The notes below the pieces were generated by a model, which saw only the letters and a program-made list of their open reading frames with translations, did not search any database and was not told the origin of the DNA. The position numbers and the translations under genes are program-made. Shown here piece by piece: positions 44,816 through 58,000 of a DNA stretch of 64,000 nucleotides. This stretch comes from Onthophagus taurus (taxonomy: Eukaryota > Arthropoda > Insecta > Coleoptera > Scarabaeidae), in the NCBI RefSeq assembly GCF_036711975.1, contig NC_091966.1:8315501-8379500 (forward strand), read 5' to 3'. Every line of letters begins with the position of its first letter. Position 1 is the stretch's first letter.

Positions 44816-45436
44816 ATGGCTTCGACGAAAACTAAATCGAGGCCCTTGGTGCTTTGTGGTCCCTCTGGATCAGGTAAAAGTACCTTCCTAAGTAAATTGA
44901 TGACGGATTTCCCAAATAGATTTGGATTCTCAGTTAGTCACACAACCAGAAAACCTCGGCCAGGTGAAAAAGAAGGTGATCATTACCATTTTACTGATAG
45001 GGAGTCTATAAAAAAAGCAATCGATGCTGGGGATTTCATTGAATCCGCTGAATTTAGTGGAAATATTTATGGGACAAGCAAAAAAGCTGTTGAAACTGTG
45101 TGTGAAAAAGGAAAAATATGCATATTAGATATTGATATTCAAGGTGTTAAGCAGGTTCGGAATACACACTTACAACCGTGGTATATATTTTTAATGCCTC
45201 CTTCGTTGGAAGTTTTGGAAAATAGATTAAAGAGTAGAAACACAGAAACAGAAAAGAGTTTAAAATTAAGGTTAGAGACGGCTGCAAAAGAAATCGAATA
45301 TGGGACTACTCCAGGCAATTTTGACTTTATTGTTATTAACGATAATTTAGAACATGCTTATTCACAATTAAAAGGATTTATTGAAGGTAATGTTTTAAAA
45401 GAGGAAAACAATATCAATGATGTTCAAATAGCTTAA
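44816..45436 (+). CDS. GUK1: Guanylate kinase
   Basis: Phosphorylates GMP to GDP using ATP in the cytosol. The single coding exon encodes 206 aa, usual for the small eukaryotic enzyme. The P-loop GPSGSGKST is at residues 15-23. The GMP-binding region SHTTRKPRPGEKEGDHYHF lies at about 40-58 and is followed by the conserved GNIYGTSK. ILDIDIQGVKQV near residues 101-112 is the conserved strand with its Asp. RLKSRNTETEKSLKLRL includes the mobile lid and a conserved Arg. The start at 44816 follows an acceptor at 44803-44804, so the 5' UTR is probably spliced. A poly(A) signal candidate lies at 45506-45511. All catalytic residues seem intact. Confidence 0.97.
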   Translation: MASTKTKSRPLVLCGPSGSGKSTFLSKLMTDFPNRFGFSVSHTTRKPRPGEKEGDHYHFTDRESIKKAIDAGDFIESAEFSGNIYGTSKKAVETVCEKGKICILDIDIQGVKQVRNTHLQPWYIFLMPPSLEVLENRLKSRNTETEKSLKLRLETAAKEIEYGTTPGNFDFIVINDNLEHAYSQLKGFIEGNVLKEENNINDVQIA

Positions 45437-46439
45437 ATTATTTTTGTCTATCTCATTAATTGACTGTTGACAGAATGTTTAAACTTATTTAATTAGAAAG
45501 GAAAGAATAAATGTGGTTATTTTAAGAAATCAATTATATTAATGTGGGGTACTCATGTAGAAATATTTGATTAAAAAATGTATATTAATTCTATTTTATT
45601 CATTATGAGAGTGTCTGTTAAAGATATCAATATAAAAAGGACTGTAAAGTAGAATAAGCATTTATCCAGTCAAAAAACTGAATGTTAAAAGTAGCAATAA
45701 ATGTAAAACAACAATGTTATTGTATTAATGGTAGAAATTAACGAAATATTCATCTATGAAAGTGAGATAGATATAGTAATAAATGTGTTAAGTTTCTTGA
45801 AACTTTTTTAAATATTTATTTGATTTCTTATATTTGCCAATTAAAAAATAATATCTACTTTGTCCAGAAAGGGTTACTTTTATTGTATATTCATTTCACT
45901 ACATTTTCTTTTGCATTTTATTACTAGTTTCTGTATTTAATTGCAGGTTTGTCAAGAACATCTGTTCTCAACTAAATTTCTTTTGTTATTACTATTATAT
46001 TTAGATAATTTATTTTTTTATACTGTTCATATTTTTTGTGTAAGTCATTAGCTTAAATATTATACTTATTTTGTACTTTTTATTTATTTACTACCAATGT
46101 TAATGTAAAATCTTTAAGTTGATTAAACCATTTTTTTGTATATTTAAAAAAAATTATGTGTTAACCACTAAAAAGAACATCACTTTTACTTAATAGCTGA
46201 ATCAAAGATTAACTGTAACAACTTAACTTAAACAACGACTCGTTTTATTTGAACAGTAGAATTTAACATCTGTTCCTGTAATCTGTGAGTACGTGATATC
46301 TAATAAAGTTTTCTCCAAGCATCTTTTTATTATTTATTTATCACGATTCCAAAATTCCGACTAGAACTCCGCCTGGGGCAGGATTTAGATGCCCAATAAG
46401 TGTCACAGTGTAAGATAAAGCCTCAGAAAATGGACGGAC
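45437..46439. other. Guanylate kinase 3' UTR and spacer
   Basis: AT-rich, with several AATAAA-type signals. No gene is supported. Confidence 0.45.
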
Positions 46440-46584
46440 AAATCGGATAAAGATTACGCATGAACAAGGACGACAACAAAACGATTAAGGAGTAATATCA
46501 CCAGACTGGGATGGTGGAACATCACGTCATGGATCGGTAAGGATCTTGAGATTGTTATCGGGATGGAAAAGCACAAATTCAATA

Positions 46585-47172
46585 TACAGGGTGTATCTAA
46601 ATTGATGCGAAAGATGTTAAGGGGTGATTTTTACGCTCAAATTAAGGGGGTCTTTCATATAACTTTTTGTTCAAAACCACTTCCCCTCCAAGTTACAGCC
46701 CTCTAAAATTATGGAAAAAAATTTTTTTTCTTTAATAAATCCACTATGGAGGAATATGGAAGGATGAAATTTGTCAGATAACTATTACTAATAAGGTGAC
46801 ATTTTTTGACGATTTTTATAACTAAAATTCTTAGTTTGTCCATAAAAAATAAAATAATACACAGGCTCAAGTGAATTAATTCAGAGATTGGTTATTATTA
46901 ATCAAAGAAATGAATTTATGTCAAATTGATCTCACCATTATTTTATTTTTTGTGATCAAACTAACAATTTGTTAGTTGTAAAATGTCAACAGATAAGAAA
47001 GTTGCAGATTTTTTCCCTTAACTTTAGAGGGCTGTAACTTGGAAGAGAAGTGGTTTTGACCAAAAAGTTATATGAAAGACACCCCTTAATTTTCGTTGAA
47101 AAATCACCCCTTAAAATCTTTCGCATCAATTTGCGAAAAAAGCGCAAACAGCGATATTTTGAATCATCTGTA
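46585..47172. mobile_element. MITE, 588 bp, nested in LINE relic
   Basis: The left end TACAGGGTGTATCTAAATTG and the right end ...TCATCTGTA are flanked by TA (46583-46584 and 47173-47174). Inverted similarity is strong through GATGCGAAAGAT and AAGGGGTGATTTTT and continues to TTACAGCCCTCTAAA (about 110 bases), although the right terminus carries about 40 extra bases. The LINE endonuclease reading resumes on its far side. Confidence 0.75.
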
Positions 47173-48455
47173 TATGGGTTGAAACCAAAAGAAATATTCA
47201 AGGAACAAAAAATACGGAAAATACATCTTAATATACAGCGTAGCGCAATCATGAAAGGTACACGCAGAACATAGAAGATATCGAATACGTAAATGTCAGA
47301 ATACCGAGAGTATCTATAGAATTCAAGCAGATTACAACACACCCCATAAGTATATATCCAAGAATGCAGAAGAATCTGAGAACTTTTACTCGGAACTGCA
47401 AAATACTATGGACAAGCTTTATAGCAACCATAAAATTATAATTTTCGGAGATCTAAATGCTCTAAATGGCAAGCTTCGGATTGATTTCTGCGCCAGGAAT
47501 GAGCTGAGAATCAATATACATACTTCCCGCACAAGAGAAAGCACAAGTATACTTTATGCAACACCAGAAAACAATGATGCATGGTTGGCTTTATAATAAC
47601 ATACAGAGCTATGACCCCGGCGCAAATATTGGATGTGAGGGCACTAACATGAATTAACTTAGGCACTTACTACAACATGGTTTTATGCAAAATACTTTGG
47701 AACGTCCAGCGAAGACCAAAATAAAGCCTATATACTTGGAAAAATACAACATTGAATCCTTATTGGTGGAAAGTACATGAAAATTTTAGGCTGAAACTAG
47801 TATACAAGAAGCTGCAAAAGAGCCCAGATGTCCCAAGATCTGGGCGAGCCACTTTTAATAATTATAAACTGTGTACATAATGTAAGGAATCAATTCGTGA
47901 GATATTCTTCCAGAAAAAAGGCTTGGACATCTGTTATTTTTTAACGCACATTTTTTGAGATAAAATTGAAATGTACAGGGTCCCAAAATAGAGATACGAT
48001 CCCTAAGTTGACAGTTTTAAATATAACCCCCATTTTTTGTTGCATTTATGGGTTCCACGTAAAATTCTGAGAATTTTTCATGTAGCACATCCTGTGTTGA
48101 TATTAAGTTGTCTTAATTATTTGCGACGATCCTAAAGGAAAAGCAGAAGTGCAAATTGGGAACAGAAAAAAACAACTAAGATTCCAAAAATACAGATCAC
48201 CAACAAACGCCATATTTATCATCAAGCAACTAAAAGAGAAATCAATAGAATTTAATAAACCCGCCTACCTTTGCTTCATAGAAATGACAAGGACATTTGA
48301 TAATGTGCGCCGCCTATCAGACATTCTACGCATACTGGAGAAGCAATTACCATTTCAAATTATAAATTTAATCCAAAGTCTTATTACCGGCAACGCAATA
48401 AGGATCAAAGCTGGTGACACACAACCTCAAATATCGAAACACTAGGAGGAATGAG

Positions 48456-48507
48456 AAAGGTTGAGCAGGAATGAGCTTAAACTATCGCTCATTCCTGCTC
48501 AACCTTT
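48456..48507. repeat. Perfect 21-bp hairpin
   Basis: AAAGGTTGAGCAGGAATGAG plus C (48456-48476) is exactly complementary to 48487-48507, with a 10-base loop. It lies within the LINE relic. A second hairpin (CGTGACTGTA / TACAGTCACG, 5-base loop) follows at about 48608-48632. Confidence 0.85.
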
Positions 48508-49480
48508 TGATGGATGTGATTATACAACAGGTGGCATCATTGGATTAGTCAGCCATGACATTTTTCAAGGAACCAGTGGGGTGCAAACTAATTGTAGAGG
48601 AGTATGCGTGACTGTAGTAGATACAGTCACGGTCTTGCTAGAGAAGTAAGAAGTTAAGTAAATAAAGCAACAGCCCTTTTGGGTGCTGAAAGGTGTGTTC
48701 AAATATAGTGCGGCGCACTTGTATATAGATGTGCAAGTAAGCAACAAGCGGCATTTGGACATACCAAAGAACATTTGCGCGGTAGTGTTACGCGACATAT
48801 GCGAGACACTCCGTGCATTAAAAACGTTCGCGAGCGGCAGGTAGAGTGCGGCATGTCACGCCTGAAGACATCGAATCACCGCGCAATGTTTGGCACACCC
48901 TAAGAGACACAATTAGGTCAAATCAATACATGTGAACAGATAGCATAAGAATTTATAAAACCCGCATCACATTATCACCTACAGTATAGAGGCCTGCGGA
49001 GATACCAAGAAGACAAAAAGAATGCTGAAGATTGCTGAAATGAAAACTTTAAGAACTATTCTAGGCAAAAGCGAAGAGACAAAATAAGAAATACTAACAT
49101 CCATATACAGTCTAGAATACAGGACGTTGTACGACGGGGCAGAAACATACAGCGAAAAGGAGAATGCTACAGCCATGTGAATAGACTACCGCGTACAGCA
49201 ATGGAGGCAAAACCAGTAGGAAGCCGTCCATTAAGAAAATGGTGCAGGAAAGCTGGCAATCTAAACCTCAGGAAGTCCTTCGACAACGATTTCAAAATTA
49301 ATAGACTGACAGATCTAAAGGAAAAAATCTTTAACGTTAGAATTAACTCAACAAATTCGAAAACTAAATGTATTAGAGCTGGTGTCTTTCAGGACAGCGT
49401 CCTGAAAATCTGGTATCTATCTGCCTGAAGTATTTTATAGCCGAAAAGTGCCGAAAAAAAGGAACCACGTAGCAGAAACT

Positions 49481-52091
49481 ATGCAAGAATCTGTCTTGTT
49501 TATGGTAAGCATATTTGTCGCAAACATGCCTAGTAAGATACACAGATATTTACATGAGAACAACTAGATTTTAAAATAAAATTACAACAGAATGTGAAAT
49601 AACATTACTGTTAGACGAATTATTTAAAATTATCCATATAAAAGTGATATAAAAATAATTAAAGGTATATAATAGTACATAGAAAATACTTTATTTTGTT
49701 ACTGTTAAAACATAATAGGTAAAATACATTGAGCCTGTAAAATTTAATTATTAATAAATTGGATGGTGAAATTTTAATAAATCGAGTGTGTGACAATTTT
49801 ATGATTGTAATTGTATTTTTTATTAATCTTGATATTGCTGATAAAATTCGCTGATACAAGTGATCTGGAAGAACTGAAACACAGCAACAGTGAATTCCAT
49901 CTACTAAAAAATGAATCATTCTGTATCAAGAAAAGGAAAATTCTCAACGATTATTTCTTGGTTCAAATGGTTCAAATGTAAGTAATTAACTGTTGCTGTG
50001 GGTCAAATTTGAATAACTTTGTTAAAAGAAAACAAGATTTTATTACAAAATACGACCAAACGTTAACAAGCGGCAGCATTTATTTTAGTTTACTAAACTT
50101 AATAAACGTAATAACATATTTAAATTTATTTATTTATGTTTTGGTGCTCAGAAATAACACAATGTTAGAGCGTAATGATTATGAGAGCGATACATATATT
50201 TATAAGTGTTCATTTAACACATTTTATTAATATTTATTTCTTTTTTATTTTATTTACAATAGCGTTAAAACACAGCCAGATTTATAACTTTAATTATAAA
50301 ATTAATGTACGCAAATAAATTTTTATATTATAAAACATTTATGTAAAGAAAAAAATAGTCAATTTAAATTAAGAGAAAATGATTTTGATAAAAACGCAAC
50401 AATTAATGTTGAATAAAAAAGTTATCTGGCATGTGCTTGCTCCGCTTATATTATTAGATTTAAACACATACATTTTATATATATGTAATACATTAATTTT
50501 CTTTATTTTTTGAGATTTTGTATCTACAATCATACCTGCTACGATAAATTCAGAGTTATCGTTTTCTTGTTGTTCAGTTACTTCATATTTGAGGTTTAAG
50601 TGTTAAGATTGTAAGTTATAAGAATCAAGTTTTTTTATTACAAAAACAATTTTATTGTGTTTGTGTCTAAAAGTTAATATTCTGCAAAATATTAAATATT
50701 AATCAGATTTCGGATTCGAAGAAAAACCAACAATTTTTTTTTATTTAAACCTTTTAATTTTTTTAATTCAAATAATTTATTTCTTTAACCTACTTAGTTT
50801 CGTTTTTATTAACATCCGAATTCGTATCGGCATTTTAACTCTTCCCAGTTAAATTATTACTTTGATAAAATGCAATAAATTCATTTTGTGTGATATCTAC
50901 GTACGTATTATAATGAGCGCTGGTGATAACATTAACAATAACAGCAACAACATTTCAATCTTAATTTTATTTTTTTTTTTTTAATTTTTTTCTTGTAGCA
51001 ACAACAATATATAAATTTTTATACATATCGGTAGAAAATTATATAGAAAATGTACATAGTTTTGTACGTGTTCTCGACGGCTCAAGGGACGTTCTGTGCA
51101 TTTCTTCTTGTGCTATCTACAAAAAATTTGGTTTTTATCCCTTAAGTGGTAGAGAGGGTTTAAAGCTATTTTTTTCATTTAGTTTTTAAATTTTTTATTG
51201 TGGATTACGAGTGGTTACGTATTCGGCTGCGGTAATTTTAAGTGCCAAATATGATAAATTGACTTTAAATCAGTTGAAAGGAGAAGTACAAATTTTATTG
51301 TCATATTTAATATGCAAGCTACGTTTTAGTGCGAAAATTTTTTTATTTTCGTTGTAAATTTACGGAACCTGCAGAAAAAATTTTGTAACATCCATAAATT
51401 AGCGTTTGGTGCTATTCATTATTAGCATTTTTATGTCTTTTAGTTATGTTAAATAGAACGAAAAATTAAATACGTATTTTATCCCGGCATCCACAATATT
51501 CCAGCCACGTTTCGCAGTGTTTAATTATCGTCATTTGATTCTATATAATTTTCATATGCGACTCGGTTTCCATCATCATTTGGAGATCTTCAAGTCGCTA
51601 TTTTCACAATAAATTCGCTGCTCTACACACCACATTACTCTTTGAACATTAGGATGATTATTATTATTATTAGTATTATTTTACTTAATCCATATTTAAT
51701 TTTTTTTGTTTAATTTTTCGTACGTTACAATCCAAGCTTTATCTGTGATTCGTTTAAACAAACAATTGTTATTTTACGAATTACAGATAAAATTACAGTT
51801 AAGTACATAATAATTCACCTTAATTTTAAATTCACGTTATTACGTTTTTAAATCGTAGTATTTTTTTAATGTTTAAAGGATATACGAGGAGACGTGTAAA
51901 TTCTTCTTTTCTTTCCTCTTCATCATTCGTTCATTTCTTTTTTTTAAATTTATCTATCATTCTTGTGCAGCTCATAAGAGTTTCTCGCGGATCGGAAATG
52001 AAGAGGCGTTTATTATTCTGTGGTGGTGTGACGGCAAATGTGCTGTTGGCGTTTTGGTGTTTTTGTTCTTTGTTGGGGTTCTCTTGTTCCA
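49481..52091. other. AT-rich spacer and probable Nmdar2 3' UTR
   Basis: No gene is recognised. If the terminal Nmdar2 exon at 52092 is right, the minus-strand 3' UTR extends down from 52091 into this region. Less AT-rich patches at 51060-51160 and 51480-51700 would fit a long 3' UTR. Several poly(A)-type signals occur on the minus strand, so the end cannot be placed. Confidence 0.35.
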
Positions 52092-55000
52092 TCACAGTAC
52101 AGTTTCCATTTCAGCTATTTCCGTTCGAGGTCTACAATTAAAAAAGAAGATAAAATTAAATTTAATATCACATTACAAGTAAATATTTTAATTATCTTGA
52201 ATTCATTTCTAGGAAATAATTCGAAATAACTTTTGTAAAGCGCTTAACTCTTGAAAATAATTCTTGGATATTTAAAATGTTGTTGCTTTCTACTTCTGGT
52301 GTTCATTTCAATTTAAATTTCTAATAAGTCTAATTTTTGTATGGGATTTAGTTCTTCCAATTTATTGCCTTTGTTAAGGCAATTTTTGTTTGATATTATG
52401 AGTAACTGTCCAGAAAGATTAATATACAAGTACCAAAATTTGAAAACTGCCAAAGCGGATTATCCCGAAAACGAACGGAAAGCCCTAAATTCAATCTTGT
52501 CTCCTTTTATGTTGGAATATCGGAAAAGATGGGTCGCTGTATCAAAGTAAAAAGGAGGATTTTTGAAAGAAGATTTTTCAGATTATGCTTTTAATCCAGA
52601 AGAACTGGAAACCCTAATTATATTCTCGGCGAGTTTTAACGTCCGGAATGCTAACACTTACCAGACAAATATGTAGTGGAAGGCCATTATCACTTATGTT
52701 CGTTTTTCTCAAGTTCTACAACAGTATTTCCCAAACTTCTTAACCCCTTCTCAAATTATCGAGTACCCTTCGTAAAAGAATTGCATATACTTTAATTACA
52801 ATCAAAATATATTTATTTCTTCCTTGTTTACTACATAATCAAAATATCTACTCCATTATGAACGATCTTGGCAATCTATATATCTGTGAGGTTTTTTTCT
52901 TTGTTGGCCTTCGTTATTCCTTCATCCTACGTCTTCCTAAGCTTTCCTCTCTTCCTTCGTTCATTGGGCCAACCCAACCCAACCCATTTTAATGCTATCT
53001 TTTTTGTGATATCTTCTATAATAGTTTCTTTATATTTGCTACTTGTAGCACGTCATTTGTTATCCATTGTTTCCTCAAGATTCCGCATGGTCTGCTAAGA
53101 ACGTCCATTTCGACTGCTTATTCTATTTTTATGGGCTTCTGTTAACTGTCAAACATCGTCAGTTGTCTAAATGTTTTGGATGAAGGACCAATTCCCGTTA
53201 GTAGTACAATCCTACTTTTCACGAGGCCAGTCAGCTTCCCATCTTATCGTGGATGGAAGCTTTTAGGGTAGCAGAAAATAGACCTGTTTTGGTTCAAAAG
53301 TTTTGCAACTCCGAACAGTTCTGAACTACAGAACTCTTAAACCAAAACAAGCCTAATGAGTTCCATGAAAGACCAGAAGTAACACAGACCGTTAGAGCAT
53401 CTGCAAAAATTAACACTTCAGTTTTGCGATCTTCTAGGTGCTTTGGAATTGTCAGATCGTTTAACTCGTCGATCTTCATGATGACTTACGCTTTCATCCA
53501 TACAAAATGGTAATTGCACAACAACTTTTCGAACGTGATTTGGTTCCGACAAACGGCATGCGAAATGCTCCTTGAAAATTCATCTCTGTTAACTTACACG
53601 TTTCTGCTCAGTATAATTAATACCAATACAGTTTCCTTTTTCTTGGAATTTCATTGTGCCACCAAATGCTCTTTATAGCTCGTCTTCCCTGTCTTAAATG
53701 GTTTTTTTATTTCTGTTTATCCCCTTTTTATGTTGGCATGAATCACTAATTCCACTCTTCTGGGATCGGTTTTCCGATTACGTATCTCGTGAAGAGATAA
53801 CTTATCATACTACATAGATCATCTATTCCGTTCTGTAATAATTCAGTTTTAATGATTCTCGGTACACTTGCCTACCTATTCTTTAATCTCTTAATTGAAT
53901 CTCTCCACTTATATATCCAAAAGTCTGTTTTTCGACTTAATGTCTACAAATGCTGAAAACGCAAATTTACATAGGTAAGAAGTTGGAAAAGGCAAGATAT
54001 ATTTTAGATACATATGTTGTATTTGTAACCAAAATGATGCTAAAGTGTACTCCTTAGGTTTATTTTTCAAAAATCCGTCTGAACCTAATTCCAACAAGTA
54101 CTCTTATTTCGCATACAACAAACCTTCTGGAAAGGATGTTGTATTAATATTGATTCATTGATTTTGTAATATATAAGTTGTAAACTCTTATATAATGAGT
54201 TATGTTTCATAGTATCAGCATCAGTTTTAGTAGCCGAACTTGTAATAAACTCATGAAAAAAGAAAACGAGCCGATTTCTTCAGTACCAACTCCCTGTTGT
54301 CATAAATTTAGTTTTGCGGTTGTAGCTTTTACTATATCTTGAAGGAATAACAATGAAATTTCTTTACGTTGAACGATAAATTGAGACAACTTAAAACAGT
54401 GAATATATCTGCTAAGTATGCCAGTTTACAAAGCCAATTCTGGTTAAGTATACAATTTTAAGTTTAAGTAATCGATTTTAAATTTACCCTTGAGATAGCC
54501 AACGAACATCGGTATAAAAAAGGAAGCCCATTAGTACTGCCCATTTCTTAATATATTTCTAAACCAGAATTTTCTGTACATCAGCGGATATCTTACGTAT
54601 GTATTGCCAAATCGCTTCCCTGTGTATATAACAATGTGTGAATATGACATTTGGGGTAACATTTTGACCATACTTTTTGCTCCAACTATGCTTATTCCAA
54701 CACATCTATTACAATCAATTTTATTCCGTTGCATAAATTTATGCATAATATTAAAGATATCTTCTCTTGTTGTGTGACCTGTTAAAATAAAAAGCTGGCA
54801 AAACAAAAAGTCGACTAGAAATTCCTTTTCGTATCCATCAAACGCCATACGATTTGGAAAATTCGCAACATCTGTGAACTCATCGACTTGCAATACATTA
54901 CATGTTGGTTCTGTGCCGAAAACTTTTACCGGTTTCTTGTTGCTTACTTTTTTGTTGTTTTGTCCCGAATAGTTGCCAAATATCCAGTAATGTTCAATAA

Positions 55001-58000
55001 TAATAAATTAATGAATTATTAGGTCGGAATTAATGTTTTTGTTTCCACCATATCCAAATAATTAATAGACAATTTTCAATTTTTCGGAAACTAGATTCTA
55101 CTTTATCAAGTGTTGGTCGTAGTTTCGTTTCGTTGGAAAACAAACATAACGATTTCGTAGCACTGTATGGAAACGACACTTTAATAATAACGGGTTTGTG
55201 GCGAGGCCATAAACTGTTCGTAAGTTCGGTTATATTTGGAATACGGTTTGGCCTAGTTTTCAACAAACTTTAAAGTCCCAACTGATTTAGAGCTACTTGT
55301 TATGAGCTTACGACACGATTCGATCTACGAACATTTTTCGAATGCCAATATTTCTAATAAAATTTAAATTATGGTGATGCGTCGTTCTTTTTTCGCATTA
55401 TACAGAGTGATCCTGTATTAATAGCGCGTGTTTCTACATTTTTAATTGTTTTGTAATCTGGATTAATTTATTATATCAACGTTCCCGTTGCTATTATACT
55501 CCTGTCATTTTGAATTTAAAAGCCTTTTAAATGTCTCAATAGTTAATGGGTGCATTCATCAACCGTCAACGTTTGAAAACAAAACCTAAACTAGTGGTAA
55601 TCCTTCTAATGAACACAAATCCTACTTCAAACGTGTTTGGTAAACGCATACCATTTTAGAAAACGCAAAATTTATCCTTTGACAAATGTAAACGTTGACA
55701 AACGGTTGAAAACCTAAGCGTTTGCCGACGTAAACGGGATGCTTTGATGAACGCACCCTTTCAATAGTGGAAGTCAAATAGATAATAACTTCAAAACCAA
55801 ATAAATCCACGAAAACTATAATTCTTTTTCTGACCAAATTAATTACATTTGAACATATGGTTAGTGCAAAAAGAGCTATGCCCAAAAATATGTCAAAAGA
55901 AACTGAGTACGCCAGCCTTTAGATTTTTGTTTTGAATTGGGTCACAGTAAGGATTACATTTAAAATATTGATGTACATTGTAGGGGATTAAATACCTTAA
56001 TTCATATGTATGACATTACAGAATATGTTATTGCTGCACCGTATTTGTTGCTTTAAACACTTCTGTTTAATTCATGATTTTGTGTTTGCGGTTTAGTTTC
56101 GGTTTTGCCGGCACTCCGTAGAGTGTTTGCCCAGAGAATCTGAAATGCCCCAAATAACTGGCCACAAGAAATTCAGGTTTGTAGATAGGCATTTATGGTA
56201 TAATAAAAAAAATTATGTTGGAGCTATGAGAGAAATGGAGTCAGAACATAAAGCATTCTCGTAAAATGCAGCGCAATCTTTATGAAACAATTTTCTATCA
56301 CATAAAATCTTTCAAAGGCATTAAAAGCCACACAGTATAAAAAATTGTAAAAGATTTTATTTGCTTGAAAACCTAAAACTATAAAAAATGTGCGTTTAGT
56401 TAAAAATGTACAAAGAATTCGAATACGAATCATTTACAGTCAAGATTAAATCCTTTCAATTTGACATCTCTACTGTTGAAGATGTGCCAAGGACAAGTTG
56501 TCGAAAGAGATGAAAATCCTTAATGATTTAGATAAATGGAAGACTGAAATATTTTATAGACGCAAAAAAGCAGCTGCAAGTCAGGAACTATGGAAGCAAC
56601 CTTGATTATGGTAAAAATATTTGTTACAAACATGTCTAGTAATGACATTTGTTTAAAAGTCAGTGAAATTGTGTGAAATGCATAAAATCATAAGTCAGTT
56701 GAATGTGTATGTTTTTAATATTCATATTCTGACCATTCTGACTAATTTAAAAATACTACCGAAGCAATTGCGAACAAAAGGAGTGCTGCTGTATTCTGCT
56801 GTGTTCTTTGCGTCAGCATTTTTGCTACAATTATGTGCATCCTAAACTAAAGGAATTTTACATATTCTGTAATTCTTTCGGAGGCCAGATTTTGTACAAT
56901 ATAGTCCAGAGCGCAAACTTGATTACGCTAATATTCGCGAATATTCTTATATGGGACTTGATAAAAATATGGGTATAATAAATTTAATGGAAAAGTAAAA
57001 GCCGAACTCACATCAGACTGAATTGAGATTATTAAAGATGCAGGTACAACATCATGTTTTTCGACGAAGTAGATGTTGACCAAACATATTTCTGAATGTG
57101 AAGAAAGTGTCCAAGGTATGTAATACTAAAATTAAAAATCAAATCATTCCAAATTCATTCATTATTTTTTCAATAAGTTTGTTTGAGAAAAACCGAGTTG
57201 ATAAACTTTTGTGTAGGGTATTTCTGCATCCTTTGCATATTCATTTTGTATCGGTCTATATATCTTTTGCTCCATGTTCCGTATCAATATGTTGTTCTTG
57301 GTCTTATAATAGTGCTCAACATTAGGTGTTTGTATGCATAGTAGTCCTTATTGCCGCTAAGTATTGTAGCCTCGATTTCTTCAGTAACCTTGTTGATGGA
57401 TCCTAAATATATAATGGTTTGTACTCGATCAAATTTCCTATGTTAAGGTGGCCTGGATCTTCTTTCAAATTTTTGTGGATACCATATTTTGTTTTCAATT
57501 CGTTAGTTATGAGTCTTACTTTTGAGGCTTCTTTTGTGAATGAAGTACATTTTTTCATCAGTTCTCCTTTGGTCCGACTTCAGATTTTTGGTTTCACCAG
57601 TACGATGAAATTTCGCATTCCAAGCTTCTGTATGACAGCTTCTATAACCAGATTAAATATTATGGAGGATAACGCGCCACCTTGCCTGACTCAACAGTTT
57701 ATTTCAATCAGTTTTGTTAGCTCTTCCCGAATACTGACAGTTGTCTTCTATCTAGTTAGCGTGATACTACTTTAGTTTAGCAACTTCTGCAGTATACCCA
57801 GTTTTCCTAGGTGTTGTAGCATATTTTTTCTATTTATTTTAGCAAAGGAAATGAATTTTGAAATCTCTCAAGGTTCGTTCGAAAGAGACGTTGGTTTTTA
57901 GGCCTAACAGCATTTTGTAAGTGGTGTAAGTGGATGACACCTACCCTGAACTCTTCTGAAATTACCTAGTTCTTCTTTGAAAGATTCATAATTATTAGAT

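Larger units (their letters stand above)
46440..49480 (+). mobile_element. Long non-LTR retrotransposon relic (RTE-like)
   Basis: Read in order on the plus strand. An endonuclease start resembling WNVRS (WWNITSWIGKDLEIVIGM, near 46515) is followed by a nested MITE (46585-47172). The endonuclease continues at 47280-47480 with FYSELQNTMDKL and IIIFGDLNALNGKL. The RT segment at 48200-48440 reads AYLCFIEMTRTFDNV, then INLIQSLITGNAIRI. The C-terminal part at 48960-49270 reads EACGDTKKTKRM, AEMKTLRTILGKSEE, IRNTNIHIQSRIQDVVRR and GSRPLRKWC. Many stops and frameshifts make it a dead, partly deleted copy. The catalytic YADD is not visible. Confidence 0.7.

Noticed and set aside
51931-52092. 53-codon minus-strand frame starting [14 protein letters not shown]
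   Set aside because: It starts just after the receptor stop codon in a different frame and is more likely 3' UTR. It has no splice support of its own.
51869-52141. 90-codon plus-strand frame that looks like a signal-peptide protein
   Set aside because: It is antisense to a phase-matched NMDA receptor terminal exon and its 3' UTR. The hydrophobic run is the complement of Asn/Gln-rich sequence.
57419-57775. 118-codon plus-strand frame
   Set aside because: It is antisense to recognisable LINE reverse-transcriptase motifs.
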